Counted from the first letter of the stretch, positions 14,753-28,821 are shown. The stretch: DNA of 64,000 bases from Monosporascus cannonballus (GCA_004154925.1 QJNS01000752.1:434001-498000), one strand, 5' to 3'. Made by a program: numbers and translations. Notes: a model not told the origin generated them from the sequence alone.

Positions 14753-17700
14753 CGTTACAAGCTTTTATTTAGTAATACCGTTAAACTTTGAACAATATTT
14801 AATATTATTAAAATGTCGACCAGCGCTTCAAAAATCCTTATTTAGCAACTTTAGGCTCGAATTCGAGAACTAGAAAAAAAAATCCGATAAATCAGGGTTA
14901 CGCTATCTGCCTAAACTGTTTTCGCCCGCATAAAGCCTAAAAAGTCAGAACTTTACGATAAGAAAAACAACTCTTAAACCTTTTTAATTTAGGCACAAAT
15001 TTACATTTATTTCTTAGATCTTAACGACCCGGCGGATAAAATCCTAATAGTGAAAATATACCTAATAGGAAATACAGTTAATTAATTTAAACCTATTATA
15101 AAAAATTTTCTAAAAGTAAAAAAATCGGATAAAAAAAGTTTTACCAATAAAATCTTTTTATTTTATACCAATTTCGAAAATAAAATGTACGATAATTTCG
15201 GCAATCCAAATAAGGAACGATTTACGGCCCAGCAACTTTGGCAATTTCGACAAAAAGGACTTACGTCCAAATACGCCGTAACTTTCAAAAACCTTACGGC
15301 TAAAGCCGGATAAGAAAATAATAAAACTAATATTTTTATCGACATATTTTATAAAAGATTAAAAAATTAATATAAAAATAAAATTTTTCAGATTAACCGA
15401 TTAATCGCCCTAGATTAATATATTACAAAAGTATTTAAAATCAATAATTAACAATTTGAAAAACGACAAAAAAAAGGATAATATACCTTACGATCGAGGT
15501 ACAACAAATCCAACTAGGAAAAAAACGAAATACGCCTCTTACTTCTTATAGAACGGCGCCAAGACTTATAGAACTCGGCGTTACCAACAAATAAAACTAA
15601 AGCCAGATTAAATGCTTTAATTATGGCAAAATAGGACATAAGGCTTATAAATACAAAAAACCTAAAACATTACGACAAAATAACTAAATACCTATACCGG
15701 AGAAATAATCCAGGAATAACTAAGGAAATGATAACAAAACCAGTAACATAATCTAAACCAAATACATACCAGGTCTTTTATAGCAAAAGGTCTATTAAGG
15801 ACTATCGTAATAAAAAATTCGACGAAAAATGCAAAAAACCAAAAAAAACTGGCTTAACAAACATTGCGAACACAACAAAAAGCACCATAAAAGTAATTAT
15901 GAAAATACCAAAACTAAATAAAAAGAATTTGTCCAGAAAACCTTGATCGATACGGTAAAATATACGCCATATATTATCGACGACGGGAATATCCCAATTA
16001 CGAAAAATAAAAGCAATATATCCACGAACAAATTACCCGTATATATTATAAGGGATTCGATTTTCCAAATCGTATCGGAAATAACAAAAACAATAAATAA
16101 TAATATCGATACTTTCGAACTATAACCCTAGAAAATATCCAACACCTGGCCGAAACAAAAAGTTAGCCTAAAAAAAATAATGCCCGTAAGAAAACCTTTT
16201 TTGTTAGTATAAATAATATAATTACCAAACGGAAAAAGGTTAATCTATCAAGTAATAAAAAACATTATTAAAACATTATTACGGATCTTTATTTTCAGTT
16301 GGTATTTATTACAAATCCTCTAAACAAATTATTAAAAAAATACGTTAATTTATAAAAGATCTTTAAAATAACAATTGAAATAACGCATAATAGAATGTAA
16401 TTACAAACATAAAAAAATAATTTATTGGATAAGGAAAAGAATTAAAACAAAACCAAAAACAATTAATACAATTCGAAAAAACAGTACGCCGGTATTAACA
16501 ATAAATATAACAGCTTAACGCGTTTAACGAAAAAATATAATTAAGGCTTAACAAACTTAAACAAAGGTTAAAAGAAAAAGGTTATTTATAAAAAAACTAT
16601 AAGATAACGAAACCTAGAAAAATTTAAAAAAAAACTTCCAAAAAGGGCTTTAAACGTGACGATAAGAAATATTAATAACTTTATTACATTAGGTATATAA
16701 ATCGGAACATATTAAGATACCGTAATATTAAATTACGGAATTTTAGGCGGGAATTATATTGCACTAAATATAATTAATAAACTTAAATTATTATAAAGAT
16801 ATAAGTTAAAACCCTATATAATAACAAATATCGAAAGTCAAGAATTTGCTTACGATAACGGAAAAATCATACGCAAAATTAATTACTTCGAGATTTTTAT
16901 CTAATGATAATACCAAATAATTAATTTTGATATTGTTCTATTTAAAAATTACGATATAATCTTAGAGTTACCATAAATATGTTAATACGGAATTTTAATT
17001 AACGGTAAAACTGGCTAAATAAAATTTAATTTATTACTTATTAATAAACCAAAAAACTAAAATCTTAATACTTAATCGATAATAACGACAAATATAAGCA
17101 TAAAAATACGATAAAACTCTTATTACCCAAAAGAACAAAATACAAAAAAACGGACATCAAAACGAAATACGACGTATCGTTACTATTATCAAAACGAAAC
17201 TAAAATAACTGAATAATAATTTAAAATAAGAAAAAAACAGTTCCGAAAATTAGAAAATTTAATTAATATATTATTATAATATTACAGACATAAATAATTT
17301 TTTACAAAAAAAACTCAATACGAAATTATTAAACTATAACAAATAAAATTATAAAATAATTTTTAAGTAAAAGTTCTTAACGAAATTTGACCCCATTTAT
17401 AATCTTAACAAAAACGAATTACGTATTTTCAAAAAATACCTAAAAAATCGGTTAAAAAAATAAATTCGACATTCGAAATTACTAATAAAATATCCGATAT
17501 TCTTTATGCTAAGAAAAACGAAAAATTACAATTTATAATTATTTATCAATAATTAAACGATATTACTATCAAAAATCGAATACTATTACCCCTAATTACG
17601 GAAATAAAAAACCGACTTTACTGAATCAAATAATTTATAATATTCGATCTTAAAAATAAACATAATTTTATTAAAATTAAAAAAGAATATGAATCAAAAA

Positions 17701-20700
17701 TAACATTTAGAACGAAATACGAATTATTTAAATATTTAATTACATTAATAGAATTTACAAAACTACTAATAACTTTCTAACGGATAATAAATTATATGCT
17801 ACAAAAATATCTCGATATTTTCGTCGTTCACTATCTCGACGACATTCTTATTTTTTCCGAAACGGAAAAAATATACGCAAAATATATTTATAAAACTTTT
17901 CAAATTTTATAAAACGCAAAGCTATTCGTTAATACAGAAAAAATTAATTTTATATATACGAAATAAAATATTTAAAATTTATTATTACCCTAAGATATAT
18001 CAGGGTAAACCCCAAGAAAATCGCTATAATCATAAAATGACAAATGCTAACGATAATCTAAAAAATATAAATATTTTTCGGATTTGCCAATTATTATAAG
18101 AAATCTATTCGAAACTTTAATAAAATAATTATATCCTTAATAAACCTTACGAAAAAAAGTTTAAATAAACGCCAAATACGGAAAAACATTATAGGCTATT
18201 AAGGATATAATTATGAACGAATTAATATTAATTATATATAATCCAAACCGCCCCGTTAAATTAAAAACCGATACTTCGATTTGTACGCTAAATATAATAA
18301 TTAAATAACGAAATAATTAAGGCAAATTATATCTTATTATATTCTTTTCGCACAAACTAAAAAAAGCCAAGTTTAATTACGGTATTTTAAATAAAAAATT
18401 TATAACCATTATTATAGCATTTCGAAAATTCAAATATTTCCTAAAAGGAAACTTATACCAGGCTAAAGTTTATACGAATTATTAAAGTTTTACCCGATTT
18501 ACCACGATTAAAAAGTTTATAAAACGGCAATTCAAATATGCAAAGAAATTAGCGAACTTCGACTTCGTTATTATTTATAAAAAAAAGCTTAAAGAACGAC
18601 AAAGTAAATACCTTAAATAAACGACTAAACATTAAAAAGAAATTAATCAAAATCAGCCATACAAGTTTCGATACCATTATAAAAAAATATTTACGCTTAC
18701 GACAAATTACGACAATTTGGGCAATACCTTTCGATATATACCAGAAACTTCAATAATATAATAATAATTTTCTAGAAAACCAAAAATCGAATAAAATACA
18801 AATTCCAGAAGAATATTAGAAATATTTAGTACGAAAAATATACGAATATTAATTATACAGATATTTAGGGATTTACAAAACTATAAAACGGTTTTAACGT
18901 ATATATTCCTTTCTTAAAATAAAATTAATAATATAAAAAATCATATAATAATATAATATTTACTCCAAAATAAAGATTCGACGACATAAATTATGTAAAA
19001 AATTGGAATTATTATTAATCGTAAAATAATTATAATTTTTAATTATATTAGATTTTATTATTAAATTTTCTATGTCAAAAAATCCAGTTACGGGAAAATA
19101 TTATAATAATATTTTCGTAATCGTCGACCGATTTACGACATTTTTTTATTTTTTACCATATTACGAAAATACGAACGCCAAACAAATACTATATATTTTT
19201 TTCAAATATATTTTTAACATATACGGATTATTAATAAAAATTATTTCAAATAAAAGATTAATACTTATATCTAAATTTTGGCAAAACCTAATAACATATA
19301 TCGTCCTAAATTACAAATTATGTAACGTATTTAAACCTTTAACGGCTAAATAAACGGAATAAATAAATTACATGTTAACAATTTATGTACGATATTATAT
19401 TAATTATAAATAAAATAATTCAGTTAAAACATTACTAATTATATAACTAACTTATAATACCAGTTATTACGAAAATATTAAAACGACATTTACGAACGCA
19501 AATTTTGGTTTTATTTCAAAAGTGTATAAAAAAATACGTAACGATAATGTAATCAATATTAAAATAATCCTTACGTCAAAATAATTACGATACCTATATT
19601 AAAAAATAAGAACGGAACTGGAATTTGTATGTAATCAAATAAATAAATATTATAACCAAAAAAGAATTAAAAAAATCAATTTTCGAAAAAGAGAAAATAA
19701 TTTTCCTTATGACAAAAAATATTTAAACAAAACACCTTAACAAAAAACTCGATTTTAAATATATTGGTCCATATAAAAGTACTCAAAGAATCTCAAAAAA
19801 TAATTACTAATTAAACCTTTTGACTAAAATTAAATTCCATCCAATTTTTTACGTTTCCTTATTCGAATTAATAATAGATATAATCAAAATACATACGGCA
19901 CAAAACGACATAAAAATAAAAAACAAATAAACATACCAAATAAAAAAATCTTTAACATACGAAAACAAAACGGACTTACCTAGTATCTAATTAAATAAAA
20001 AAATATCCAAATTCTCAAAACATCTAAAAACCTGCCAAAAACATTATTAACGCCTAATGCTTATTAAAATATTTTCACCAAAAATAACGGAACCATCAAA
20101 AATAATCACATCCTAATTCACATCTACGATAAGATCGATAAAATAAAACCATTCGGAAAGCATAATACGAAATTCGCCTTCTAAACGTTCGCGTTTTGCC
20201 TTCAGATAATTAGCTTTTTTTTTACTTTTTTAATTCGTCCAAAGACTAAAAACTCCAATTAACTATTTCCATATCTTTTTTGCAAAAAGAATTTTATTAA
20301 ATACGAAAACATTCTAAACGGAATAATACCTTATTTAGGCGACGGAATACGATTAACAATTTTTAACGAATATTACGAAAATATTAACGGGTGGAAAATT
20401 TTTTAACCGTAAATGTTTTATTTCCTTATTAATATTATTTAAAGAAACAAAACATACCGGAATAATTATAATAATCTTTTTTCAAAATATATTATTAATA
20501 ATGCTTTATATCATTTAATATGATATAAAAGTTACCAGCACGAAAACAAAATATATAAAACATAATTTCAAAACCAAAATTAAAAACAAAAAAAGCCAAA
20601 GCTTCGCGTTTTTCTTTCTGGTTAATACGTTTGCAGTTCTTAATAACTCGGCCGGACATAGTTATAGATAAAAATGGAATTTATCGGAAAAATCTTAAGG

Positions 20701-20726
20701 GCAAAATTTGGGAAAAAGGGAAATCG

Positions 20727-21097
20727 TATTATAACCTAGCCAAAAAGGGGTTTCGAAAACGGTCATTTAATAATCGAAACAGGACCTAAATAAATCGGAA
20801 TTACGTAACATGGATCCGGAATAATCCAAAGGATCTAACGAGATCCATATAATTATCCCACATAAATCCGGAATAATCCAAAAGATTTAACGGGATCTAT
20901 AAAAAGATATATACGCTCATTATTTCCATAATTTAGATAATTTCAGTTTACAACATAATATCGTTACCCAAGGCACTCTTGGAATTACGAAACGTAACAC
21001 GATTACCGTATTTATTGCTCAGATTCCCACGATACTGCTGCCAACATAAACCCGTACGACTAAGATTTAATAATTGGTTAAACCCCTAGCCGTCACA
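20727..21097 (+). repeat. LTR D (3' LTR of copy 3) with a tandem 52-bp duplication
   Basis: This 371-bp LTR starts TATTATAACC and ends CGTCACA. A 52-bp unit is tandemly repeated at 20808-20859 and 20860-20911; LTR C has it once, which accounts exactly for the 52-bp length difference. A purine-rich tract (gggaaaaagggaaa) precedes it. Confidence 0.9.
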
Positions 21098-21250
21098 CTT
21101 TAAGCTTAATTAAGTTAACCAATATAACCTGTTAAGCAGTTTTACGAGAACAAAACTTAAAAATATGAAAAACTATAATGAAAAAAAAAGGTGAAATACT
21201 TACGAAAAAAAAGAAATCTTAAGAACAAGATTTTGGAAAAGAAGAAATCG

Positions 21251-21620
21251 TATTACGACTTAACGAGCTACGGTCTTCAAAAACGGTCCTCGACAAAAAC
21301 AAGCCAAAAAAAACAACGGATCAAATTACGTAATGGATTACCAACTTACTAATAGTAAGCCAGTAAGCCAGATTATTAACTTACTGGTAATAAGCCGGTA
21401 AGCCGATACAGAATATATACGCTTATTATTTCTATAGGTTAGATAACATCAGCTTGCAATACTTATTAATACCAATCGTTTGTAATATTATTTCTGCACT
21501 CTTAGTATTACGAGACGTAATACGTTACTATATTTATTGCTCAGAATTCTACGATATTTCTGCCAATATAAACCCATACGACTAAGGTTTAATAGTTGGT
21601 TAAACCGCCTTGCCGTCACA
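21251..21620 (+). repeat. LTR E (probable 3' LTR of copy 2)
   Basis: This LTR of about 370 bp starts TATTACGACTTAACG after a purine-rich tract (ggaaaagaagaaa) that matches the one before LTR A, and ends GCCGTCACA. Its U3 has AAGCCAGTAAGCC-type repeats at about 21355-21410 that LTR B lacks. The right flank at 21621 is integrase sequence of the minus-strand gypsy element. Confidence 0.75.
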
Positions 21621-21834
21621 ATTTTCTCTAAAAGGTAAAAAGTATTTATATTTAGTTAATTTATTCACGATTACCTAGACTTTATTATATTCAACTTTAG
21701 TAATTAGGTTTTTAAATAAAGAGACGCTAGTAATAACGTTCCAAAATATAGTATTCTAAATCTTATTAGGAATATCCGTAAATTGTAATAATTCGTAAGA
21801 TTTATAGCGTGCTATTTTAGCCTTATTATAGATA
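21621..21834 (-). pseudogene. Integrase fragment of a minus-strand gypsy element (left piece)
   Basis: Read on the minus strand, this piece continues the integrase started at 28628-28816. It gives ELLQFTDIPNKI, then VEYNKVWVIVNKLTKYKYF (one W restored from a stop) and LPFREN, matching the start of a gypsy integrase catalytic core (family pattern: PIPxxPWxxI, YDSILVIVDRLTKYAHFIPFRE). Chromovirus copy 4 separates the two pieces; its AGATA duplication lies at 21830-21834 and 28623-28627. The element runs into LTR E at 21620, so its downstream end is missing here. Confidence 0.8.
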
Positions 21835-22159
21835 TGTTATGATCTAATAGGCTGTGGCCTTGGAAAAGGTCGCGACAGAGAAGATACGCAAGCCATGTAG
21901 GTTGAGTCACGTGAGGGCTCGACAGGATCTATCGTAAAGCTAAGCTTAACAAGGTTGGGAAAACCAAGTATAATACGCTTATTATTTCTATAATTTAAAT
22001 AACATTAGCTTATAATAATAATTCGTTACTTAAAACGCTTTTGATATTACACAACGTAATACGTTATTATATCTATTATTCAAAATCTTACGATATTCTT
22101 ATTAATATAAACTCGTACGACTAAGATTTAATAATTAGTTAAACCGTTTAGCCGTTATA
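21835..22159 (+). repeat. LTR F (5' LTR of copy 4)
   Basis: This 325-bp LTR starts TGTTATGATC and ends GCCGTTATA. It carries one copy of the 36-bp U3 unit beginning aggatctatcgtaaagc. Confidence 0.9.
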
Positions 22160-25100
22160 CGTTGCAAGTTTTTATTTAATAATATTGTCAGATTTTGAGC
22201 AATATCGCCAACATTATATTTATTAACAAGTAACTCGAATAATCTATTTACCGGATCCCTAATAACTCGGATACTGAAATAAAATCCGAAAAAGAAAAGA
22301 AATAATTTCGCCCTTTTCGCGAAGAAATTTTTCAATGCCTGGATGTTATGAACGAACGTATCCTTTAACTTTAAAAAAATAATAATAACCTTATAACGTC
22401 CTTTTAAGCCGCCTATAAAAAGTTTAAGAAAAAAATTCCTGAAACCGGAAAACGTTTTCAAATAAACTAGATTATTTAGCTGAATTCTACCAAGGAACCA
22501 GGAAAAGTTCTTAAACTCCTTAAGCTAGAACTTTTCGACGGGATCTCAACTAAGTTATAACTGTTCCTAACCTAATACCGAACATATTTCGGGTATTTTC
22601 CTATTTGATTAATTACGCTTATTGTACGAATCGAATTCGTAATCGAACGATTTATCGAAAACGCCGTTATTTGGTTCGAACCTGCTATAAGGAAATACGT
22701 TACCTTATTAATCGAAAAACGAAACTCGGAAATAATACGGGTTTATAACGATTACGAATGATTTAAATAAGCATTACGAAATTTTCGAAATAATAAACGA
22801 AAAAATAAAAGCCGAAATATAAATTTAGTAAGTATAATAAAAGGATTAAATATTCAATTACGGCAGTATATTTGTTTAATTAGTTTTTAAATTAAAATAA
22901 AAATAAGAAATATTAATAACTTAGGTTTTTAATGCCTTAAAAAATATAAAAAGAACTTTTTAAGCTAAATCGGCCTAATTATTTATCGGATTATATCGTT
23001 ATAATAATTAAGATCGATAATTAATAATATATTTGGCGTATTCAAGATATTAAAAGCAAAAGTGATAATAAACCCCGATATACAGTTAATATCAGCACTT
23101 TTCGACGTAGCAATACTTCTTACATCTCGGAACTAGGATTTATGAAATTAAGAATTACTTATAAAGAGGAGTAGAACCAGATTAAATATTTTAATTGTAA
23201 TAAAATGGGACATAAAGTAATATAATACAAAGCACCTAGAAAGCTTCGATAGAACAACTAGAAATCTATATTCGAGGGATAATCTACAGAAAATCAAAAA
23301 AAAACGGAAGCAAATTTATTAACATAATTCGGCCTAAGTACGTATCAGGCCTCTTACAGCGAAAAACCTAATAAAAATACGAAAAGCTAAAAAGTTGATT
23401 TAATATGTATGACGATTACAGTAAGAAAAATTACAAGGATAGTTACAAGAATATCAGAATAAGATAAAAGAAATTTGCCCTGGAACCCTTGATAAATACG
23501 GCAAAATAGATGCTATTTATGGTTAACGATGGAAATTTTCCGATTACGAAAAATAAAAATAATATATTTACGAAAAGATTATTCGTATATATTATAAAGA
23601 GTTCGACTTTTCAAACCGAACTAAAATAATAATAAGAACGATAAATAATAGTATTAATATTTTCGATTTGTAGCCATAGAAAATATTTATTAGCTAGCCG
23701 AATTAAAAAACTGGTTCGAAAAAAATATAATATCCGTAAAAAAAACCTTTTTATTATTACGGGTAATATAATTATTAAAAGGAAAAAAAGTTAATTTAGC
23801 ATACAATAAAGAAATATTACTAAAATTTATTATAAATTTTTATTTTTAATTAGCACTTATTAAAAACCTTAACAAAATATTATTAAGAAAAAAGTACGTT
23901 AATTTAGAGGCAAGTTTTAAAACGACAGTTAATACGACGTAATATGGAATACGGTCGAAATCATAAAAGAACAATTTTTTAGTAAGGAAAAGAATTATAG
24001 CAAAATTAAAAATAATTAATATAACTCGAAGAACTAATATGCCGGCAATAACGACAAATACAGCAGCTTAACTTATTTATATAAAAATATAAATATAGTT
24101 CGATAAATTTAAAAAGAAAATAAAAGAAAAAGGTGATATATAAGAAAATCGCAAAATAACGAAACTTAGAGAAATTAAAAGACATTTCTTAAAAAAAGGT
24201 TTAAATACAACGATAAAAACCGTTAATAACCTTATTATTTTGAATTTACGAATTGAAACGTATTAATATACCGTAATAATAAATTACGAAAATTTAAGCG
24301 GAAATGATATTATATTAGATATTATTAATAAGTTTAAGTTATTATAAAGATATAAGTTAAAACCTTATATAACGACGAATGTCGAAGGTTAGGAATTCGT
24401 TTACGATAACGGGCAAATTATACGCGAAATTAATTATTTCGAAATTTTTATTTAAGGACGATACTAAATAATTAATTTCGATATTATTTTATTTAGGAAT
24501 TACGATATGATATCAGAGTTACCATAAATACTTTAATATAGGGTTTTAATTAATAAAGGAATTAATTAAGTAAGGATCGCCATATATTTTTTAATAGATA
24601 AAAAATAAAAAAATAAAGATCTTAATATTCTATCGAAAATAGCGACGAATACAAGTATAAGAATACGATAAAAATCTTATTATTTAAAACGATAAAATAT
24701 AAAAAATGGGCATTTAAAAAAGCACAACATATCGTTATTATTATTAAAGCGAAGTTAAAATAATTTAATAATAATTTAAAATAATAAAACAAAACATTAA
24801 AAAATAAAATTAATATATTATTATAATATTATAAATACGAATAGTTATTAAAAAACTTAATACAAAATTATTAAAATATAACGAATAACATTATGAAATT
24901 ATTCTTAAAAAAGAATCTTCGACGAAATTTTACTTTATTTATAATTTTAGCAGAGATAAATTACGTGTTTTTAAAGAATATCTAAAAAATCGATTATAAA
25001 AAAATAAATTCGACATTTAAATTTATTAGCAGAATACCTTATATTTTTCGTATCAAAAAATAACGAAAAATTACGATTTGTAATTAATTATCGATAATTA

Positions 25101-28100
25101 AACGATATTATTATTAAAGATTGAATATTATTTTTTCAATTACAGAAATAAAATACCGATTTTATAAAGCCTAATAGTTTATAGCATTTAATTTCAGAAA
25201 TAGATATAATCTTATTAAAATCAAAAAAGAATACGAATAAAAAATAATATTTGGACGAAATACGGATTATTTAAGTATTTAATTACGTTAATAAGATTTA
25301 CGAATGTATTAACAACTTTTTAACGGATAGTTAATTATGTATTACGAAAATATTTTGATATTTTTGTCGTATATTACCTTGACAAAGTTTTTATTTTTTC
25401 AAAAACGGAAAACGAATATATAAAATACGTTTACAAAATTCTTTAAGCTTTATAAAACGTAAGGTTATTTGTTAATACAGAAAAAAGTTAGTTTTACGTA
25501 TAGAAGGTAAAATATTTAGGACATATTATTACTTTAAGATATATTAGGATAAATCTTAAAAAATCGTAATAATTATCGAATGGCAAAAGTTAATTACGGT
25601 TAAGAAAATATAAGTATTCCTTAAGTTCGCCAATTATTACAAAATATTTATTTGAAATTTTAACAAAATAATTATACCTTTTATTAATTTTACGAAAAAA
25701 AAGGTTTAAATAAATATTCGAAATAAAAAAACGTTTCGAAATATTAAGGATATAATTATTAAAGAGCCAGTATAAATTATGTACGATTTAATACGTTTCG
25801 TTAAGCTAAAAACCGATATTTCAGATTACGCGTTAAATACAATAATCGGATAACGAAATAATTTAAGCAAATTGTATCTTATTGTATTTTTCTTATATAT
25901 ATTAAAAGGAACCGAACTTAATTACGATATTCCAGATAAGGAATTCATGGCTATTATAATGGTCTTTCGGGAATTTAAATATTTTCTAAAAAGAAATTTA
26001 TACCAGGTTAAGAATTATGCGGATTATTAAAATCATACTCGTTTTATTATAATTAGAGAATTTATAAAATAATAACTAAGATACGCAGAAAAGTTAACAG
26101 ATTTTAATTTCGTTATTATTTACAAAAAAAAACTTAAAAAATAGCAAAGTCGACATTTTAAATAAACGATCAAATTTCGAAAAAAAATTGGTTAAAGTTA
26201 ACCATATAATTTTAATACCATTATAAAAGGATATTTACGCCCGCGACGGATTACGATAATTCGCGCAGTATCTTGTGATATGTATCAGAAAATCTAGTAA
26301 TATAACGATAATCTCCCAAAAAAATCAAAAAACGGACAAAATACAGATTCTAGCAAAATACTAAAAGAACTTGGTACGAAAGATATATAAATATTAATTA
26401 CACAAATATCCAGAGATTTACAAAATCTTAAAACGGCCTTAACATACATATTTCTTTTCTAAAATAAAAGCAATTATTTAGAAAATACGACGACGATATA
26501 ACCTGGGTAATAAGTCCAAAGCACGACAGCATAAGCTATACGAAAAATTACAGCTATTATTAATCGCAAAATAACTATAGTATTCAGTTATATTCGATTT
26601 TATTACCAAACTTCCTATATTAAAAGTTTTTGTTACAAAAGTATATTATAATAACATTTTCGTAGTTGTCGACCGATTTACGAAATTATTTTATTTTCTA
26701 TAATATTATAAAGATATAAACGCCAAACAAATAACATATATTTCTTTAGATATATTTTTAATATATACGGATTGCTATTAAAAATTATGTTAAATAAAGC
26801 ATTAATATTTGTATTTAAGTTTTGGTAAAAGTTTATAACATAAATCGATTTAAACCTCAAATTATTTAACGTTTTCAAACTACATATAAATAAATAAATA
26901 AAACGAACGTATTAAAGTTTAAAAGGTTATTTACGATAATATATTAATTACGAACAAAATAATTAGGTTAAAATGTTACCTGTTACCTAATTAGCCTATA
27001 ATACCAGCTTTTACCAAAATATTAAAATAATATCTGCGAACGTTAATTTTAGTTGTATTTCAAAAATTTATAAAACAGCACGCGATAACGATCCAATCAA
27101 TATTAAAATAATACTTAAATTAAAATAATTTAAATAGCTGTACCAAGAAATAAAAACGGATTTGGAATTCGTACGCAACTAAATAAACAAATATTATAAT
27201 TAGAAAAGGTTAAAAAACCAATTTTCGCAAAAGAAGAAATAGTTTTTTAAGTTATAAAACAATATTCAGATAAAACGACCCAGCAAAAAATTCGATTTCA
27301 AGTATATCGATCCATATAAAATCGCTAGAAAAATCTCAAAAAGCAATTATTAATTAGAACTTTTACCTAAGATTAAATTTTTCCCAGTTTTTCATATTTT
27401 TTTTGTTCGAGTTAACAGCAGATATTATCGTGGTACGCAAAAGAAAAAACGACGTAAAAGTAAACAACGAATAATTATATAAGGTGGAAAAAATATTCGA
27501 TATAAAAAAACAAAACGGATTTACTCGATACCTAATTAAGTGGGAAAAGCACTCGGATTCCGAAAATACCTAGGAACCTGCCAAAAATCTTATTGGCGCC
27601 CAGCGCCTATTAAAAAATTTCATTAATAACGTTAAAGGCGGCAAAATTAAGGGCCCCCCAATTAGTAATCGATTAATTTATAGGCTTAATAATGGACCAG
27701 TCGGGAGAAGCAGCGGACGATACGGCTTTTATAGCCCCGGCTCGTTTCTTACGTTCCAACTTATCCAATTCTTTTAGAAATTAAAAACCTCGAAATAATA
27801 TACGTATTATACGATCGGCTCATAATTTTTTTTATTTTCGAAGCCGGCGAACTTTAGCTTGCGCCTGTTCCGCTTTCTTTTAATTTTCTCAAATTTTGTT
27901 TTAATCTTAAAGTAATTAAAAACAAGCATTTTAAATTAAGCAATAAAAAGACCGTTAACGTCGCAAAGGCCTTGGTTCCGCGCCATATATTTTTCGTATC
28001 GAAAAAAATTCCACGAAAAAGTACGACAAGATGAAAAACTGTAACAAATACAATACGAACATATAGACATGTTTACGGCGCGAAAAGTAATAAGTTTAAG

Positions 28101-28225
28101 CAAATTATTTCGCTTCCTAGGTTTTCTATTAATCGGCTTTTTAATACGACCCGATATGGTAATAAAGGAGAACGTATAAAAGAAAAAGAAATTTTCGAAA
28201 CGAAAATCGGGGAAAAGAGAAATTA

Positions 28226-28622
28226 TGTTATAACCTAACAGGTTACGGCCTCGGAAATGGTTGTAATAAGGAAAATACGTAAGCTATATAAGTTAAGTTA
28301 CGTAAGAGTTCGACAGGATCTATTGTAAAGTCTATAAAACCAGATTTAATAGGATTTATCGTAAAGCCTATAAAGCTAGGCTCAATAGGATCTATCGTAA
28401 AGCTAAGCTTAATAAGGTCGGGAGAACCAAATATAATACCCTTATTATTTCTATAATTTAGATACTATTAGCTTGTAATAATAATTCGTTATTTAAGACG
28501 CTCTTGGTATTACGAAACGTAATACGTTATTATATTCATTATTCAGAATCCTACGATACTCCTGTTAACATAAACCCGTACGACTAAGGTTTAATAGTTG
28601 GTTAAACCGCCTAGGCGTCACA
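28226..28622 (+). repeat. LTR G (3' LTR of copy 4) with expanded 36-bp repeats
   Basis: This 397-bp LTR starts TGTTATAACC and ends GCGTCACA. Two additional 36-bp units (28315-28350 and 28351-28386) precede the unit shared with LTR F, accounting exactly for the 72-bp length difference between the two LTRs. Confidence 0.9.
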
Positions 28623-28821
28623 AGATATTATAGCTTTTAACCTTTTTTAACCATTTGTTATAATTTAAGAAAGTTAAATTTTTCTTATAATTATTTAATA
28701 ATTTTAAAATTGTCTTAATATCCGTATAACGGGTTTTCGTAGAATTTCCTTACACATTATTCTTATTAACCTTTAGCAATATAGATTTTGCTATAGCACT
28801 ATAATTAATCTTTAGATTATC

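Larger units (their letters stand above)
14434..21097 (+). mobile_element. Complete Ty3/gypsy chromovirus copy 3 (TSD CTTTA)
   Basis: This 6664-bp element is bounded by LTR C (14434-14752) and LTR D (20727-21097), with a perfect 5-bp duplication CTTTA at 14429-14433 and 21098-21102. Gag has a knuckle relic near 15613 (CFNYGKIGHK). RT keeps a readable catalytic YLDD at 17832-17843. The integrase core lies at about 19040-19480, including a readable VTGKYYNNIFVIVDRFT stretch, and the chromodomain relic at about 19970-20090. All frames are broken. It lies within the 3' end of copy 2 and so inserted later. Confidence 0.92.
7573..21620 (+). mobile_element. Ty3/gypsy chromovirus copy 2, interrupted by TRIM-1 and copy 3
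   Basis: The 5' LTR (7573-7969) is followed by gag with a fully intact CCHC knuckle, CFNCNRMGHKATEC, at 8999-9040. RT follows at about 10850-11350, RNase H at about 11590-11960, the integrase core at about 12395-12840 continuing after TRIM-1, and the chromodomain at 13861-13965 (YLIKWKKYPDSENT). Copy 3 is inserted near its 3' end. The last internal bases and an LTR follow at 21103-21620. Subtracting the two insertions leaves about 6.84 kb, matching copies 3 and 4. However, the two LTRs have unlike U3 regions and the flanks (gataa and atttt) do not match, so the outer ends may be recombinant or wrongly paired. Confidence 0.75.
21835..28622 (+). mobile_element. Complete Ty3/gypsy chromovirus copy 4 (TSD AGATA)
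   Basis: This 6788-bp element lies between LTR F (21835-22159) and LTR G (28226-28622), with a perfect 5-bp duplication AGATA at 21830-21834 and 28623-28627. The gag knuckle relic is at about 23189-23230 (FNCNKMGHK; first and last Cys lost). RT is at about 25020-25540 and the integrase core at about 26590-27030. The best preserved chromodomain in the window is at 27514-27625: YLIKWEKHSDSENT, then EPAKNLIGAQRLLKNF, with one W turned into a stop. It inserted into the integrase gene of the minus-strand gypsy element. No intact frame remains. Confidence 0.93.

Noticed and set aside
22135..22461. 108-residue minus-strand open frame
   Set aside because: It spans LTR F and the start of copy 4 gag; it is antisense to a retroelement and compositionally driven.
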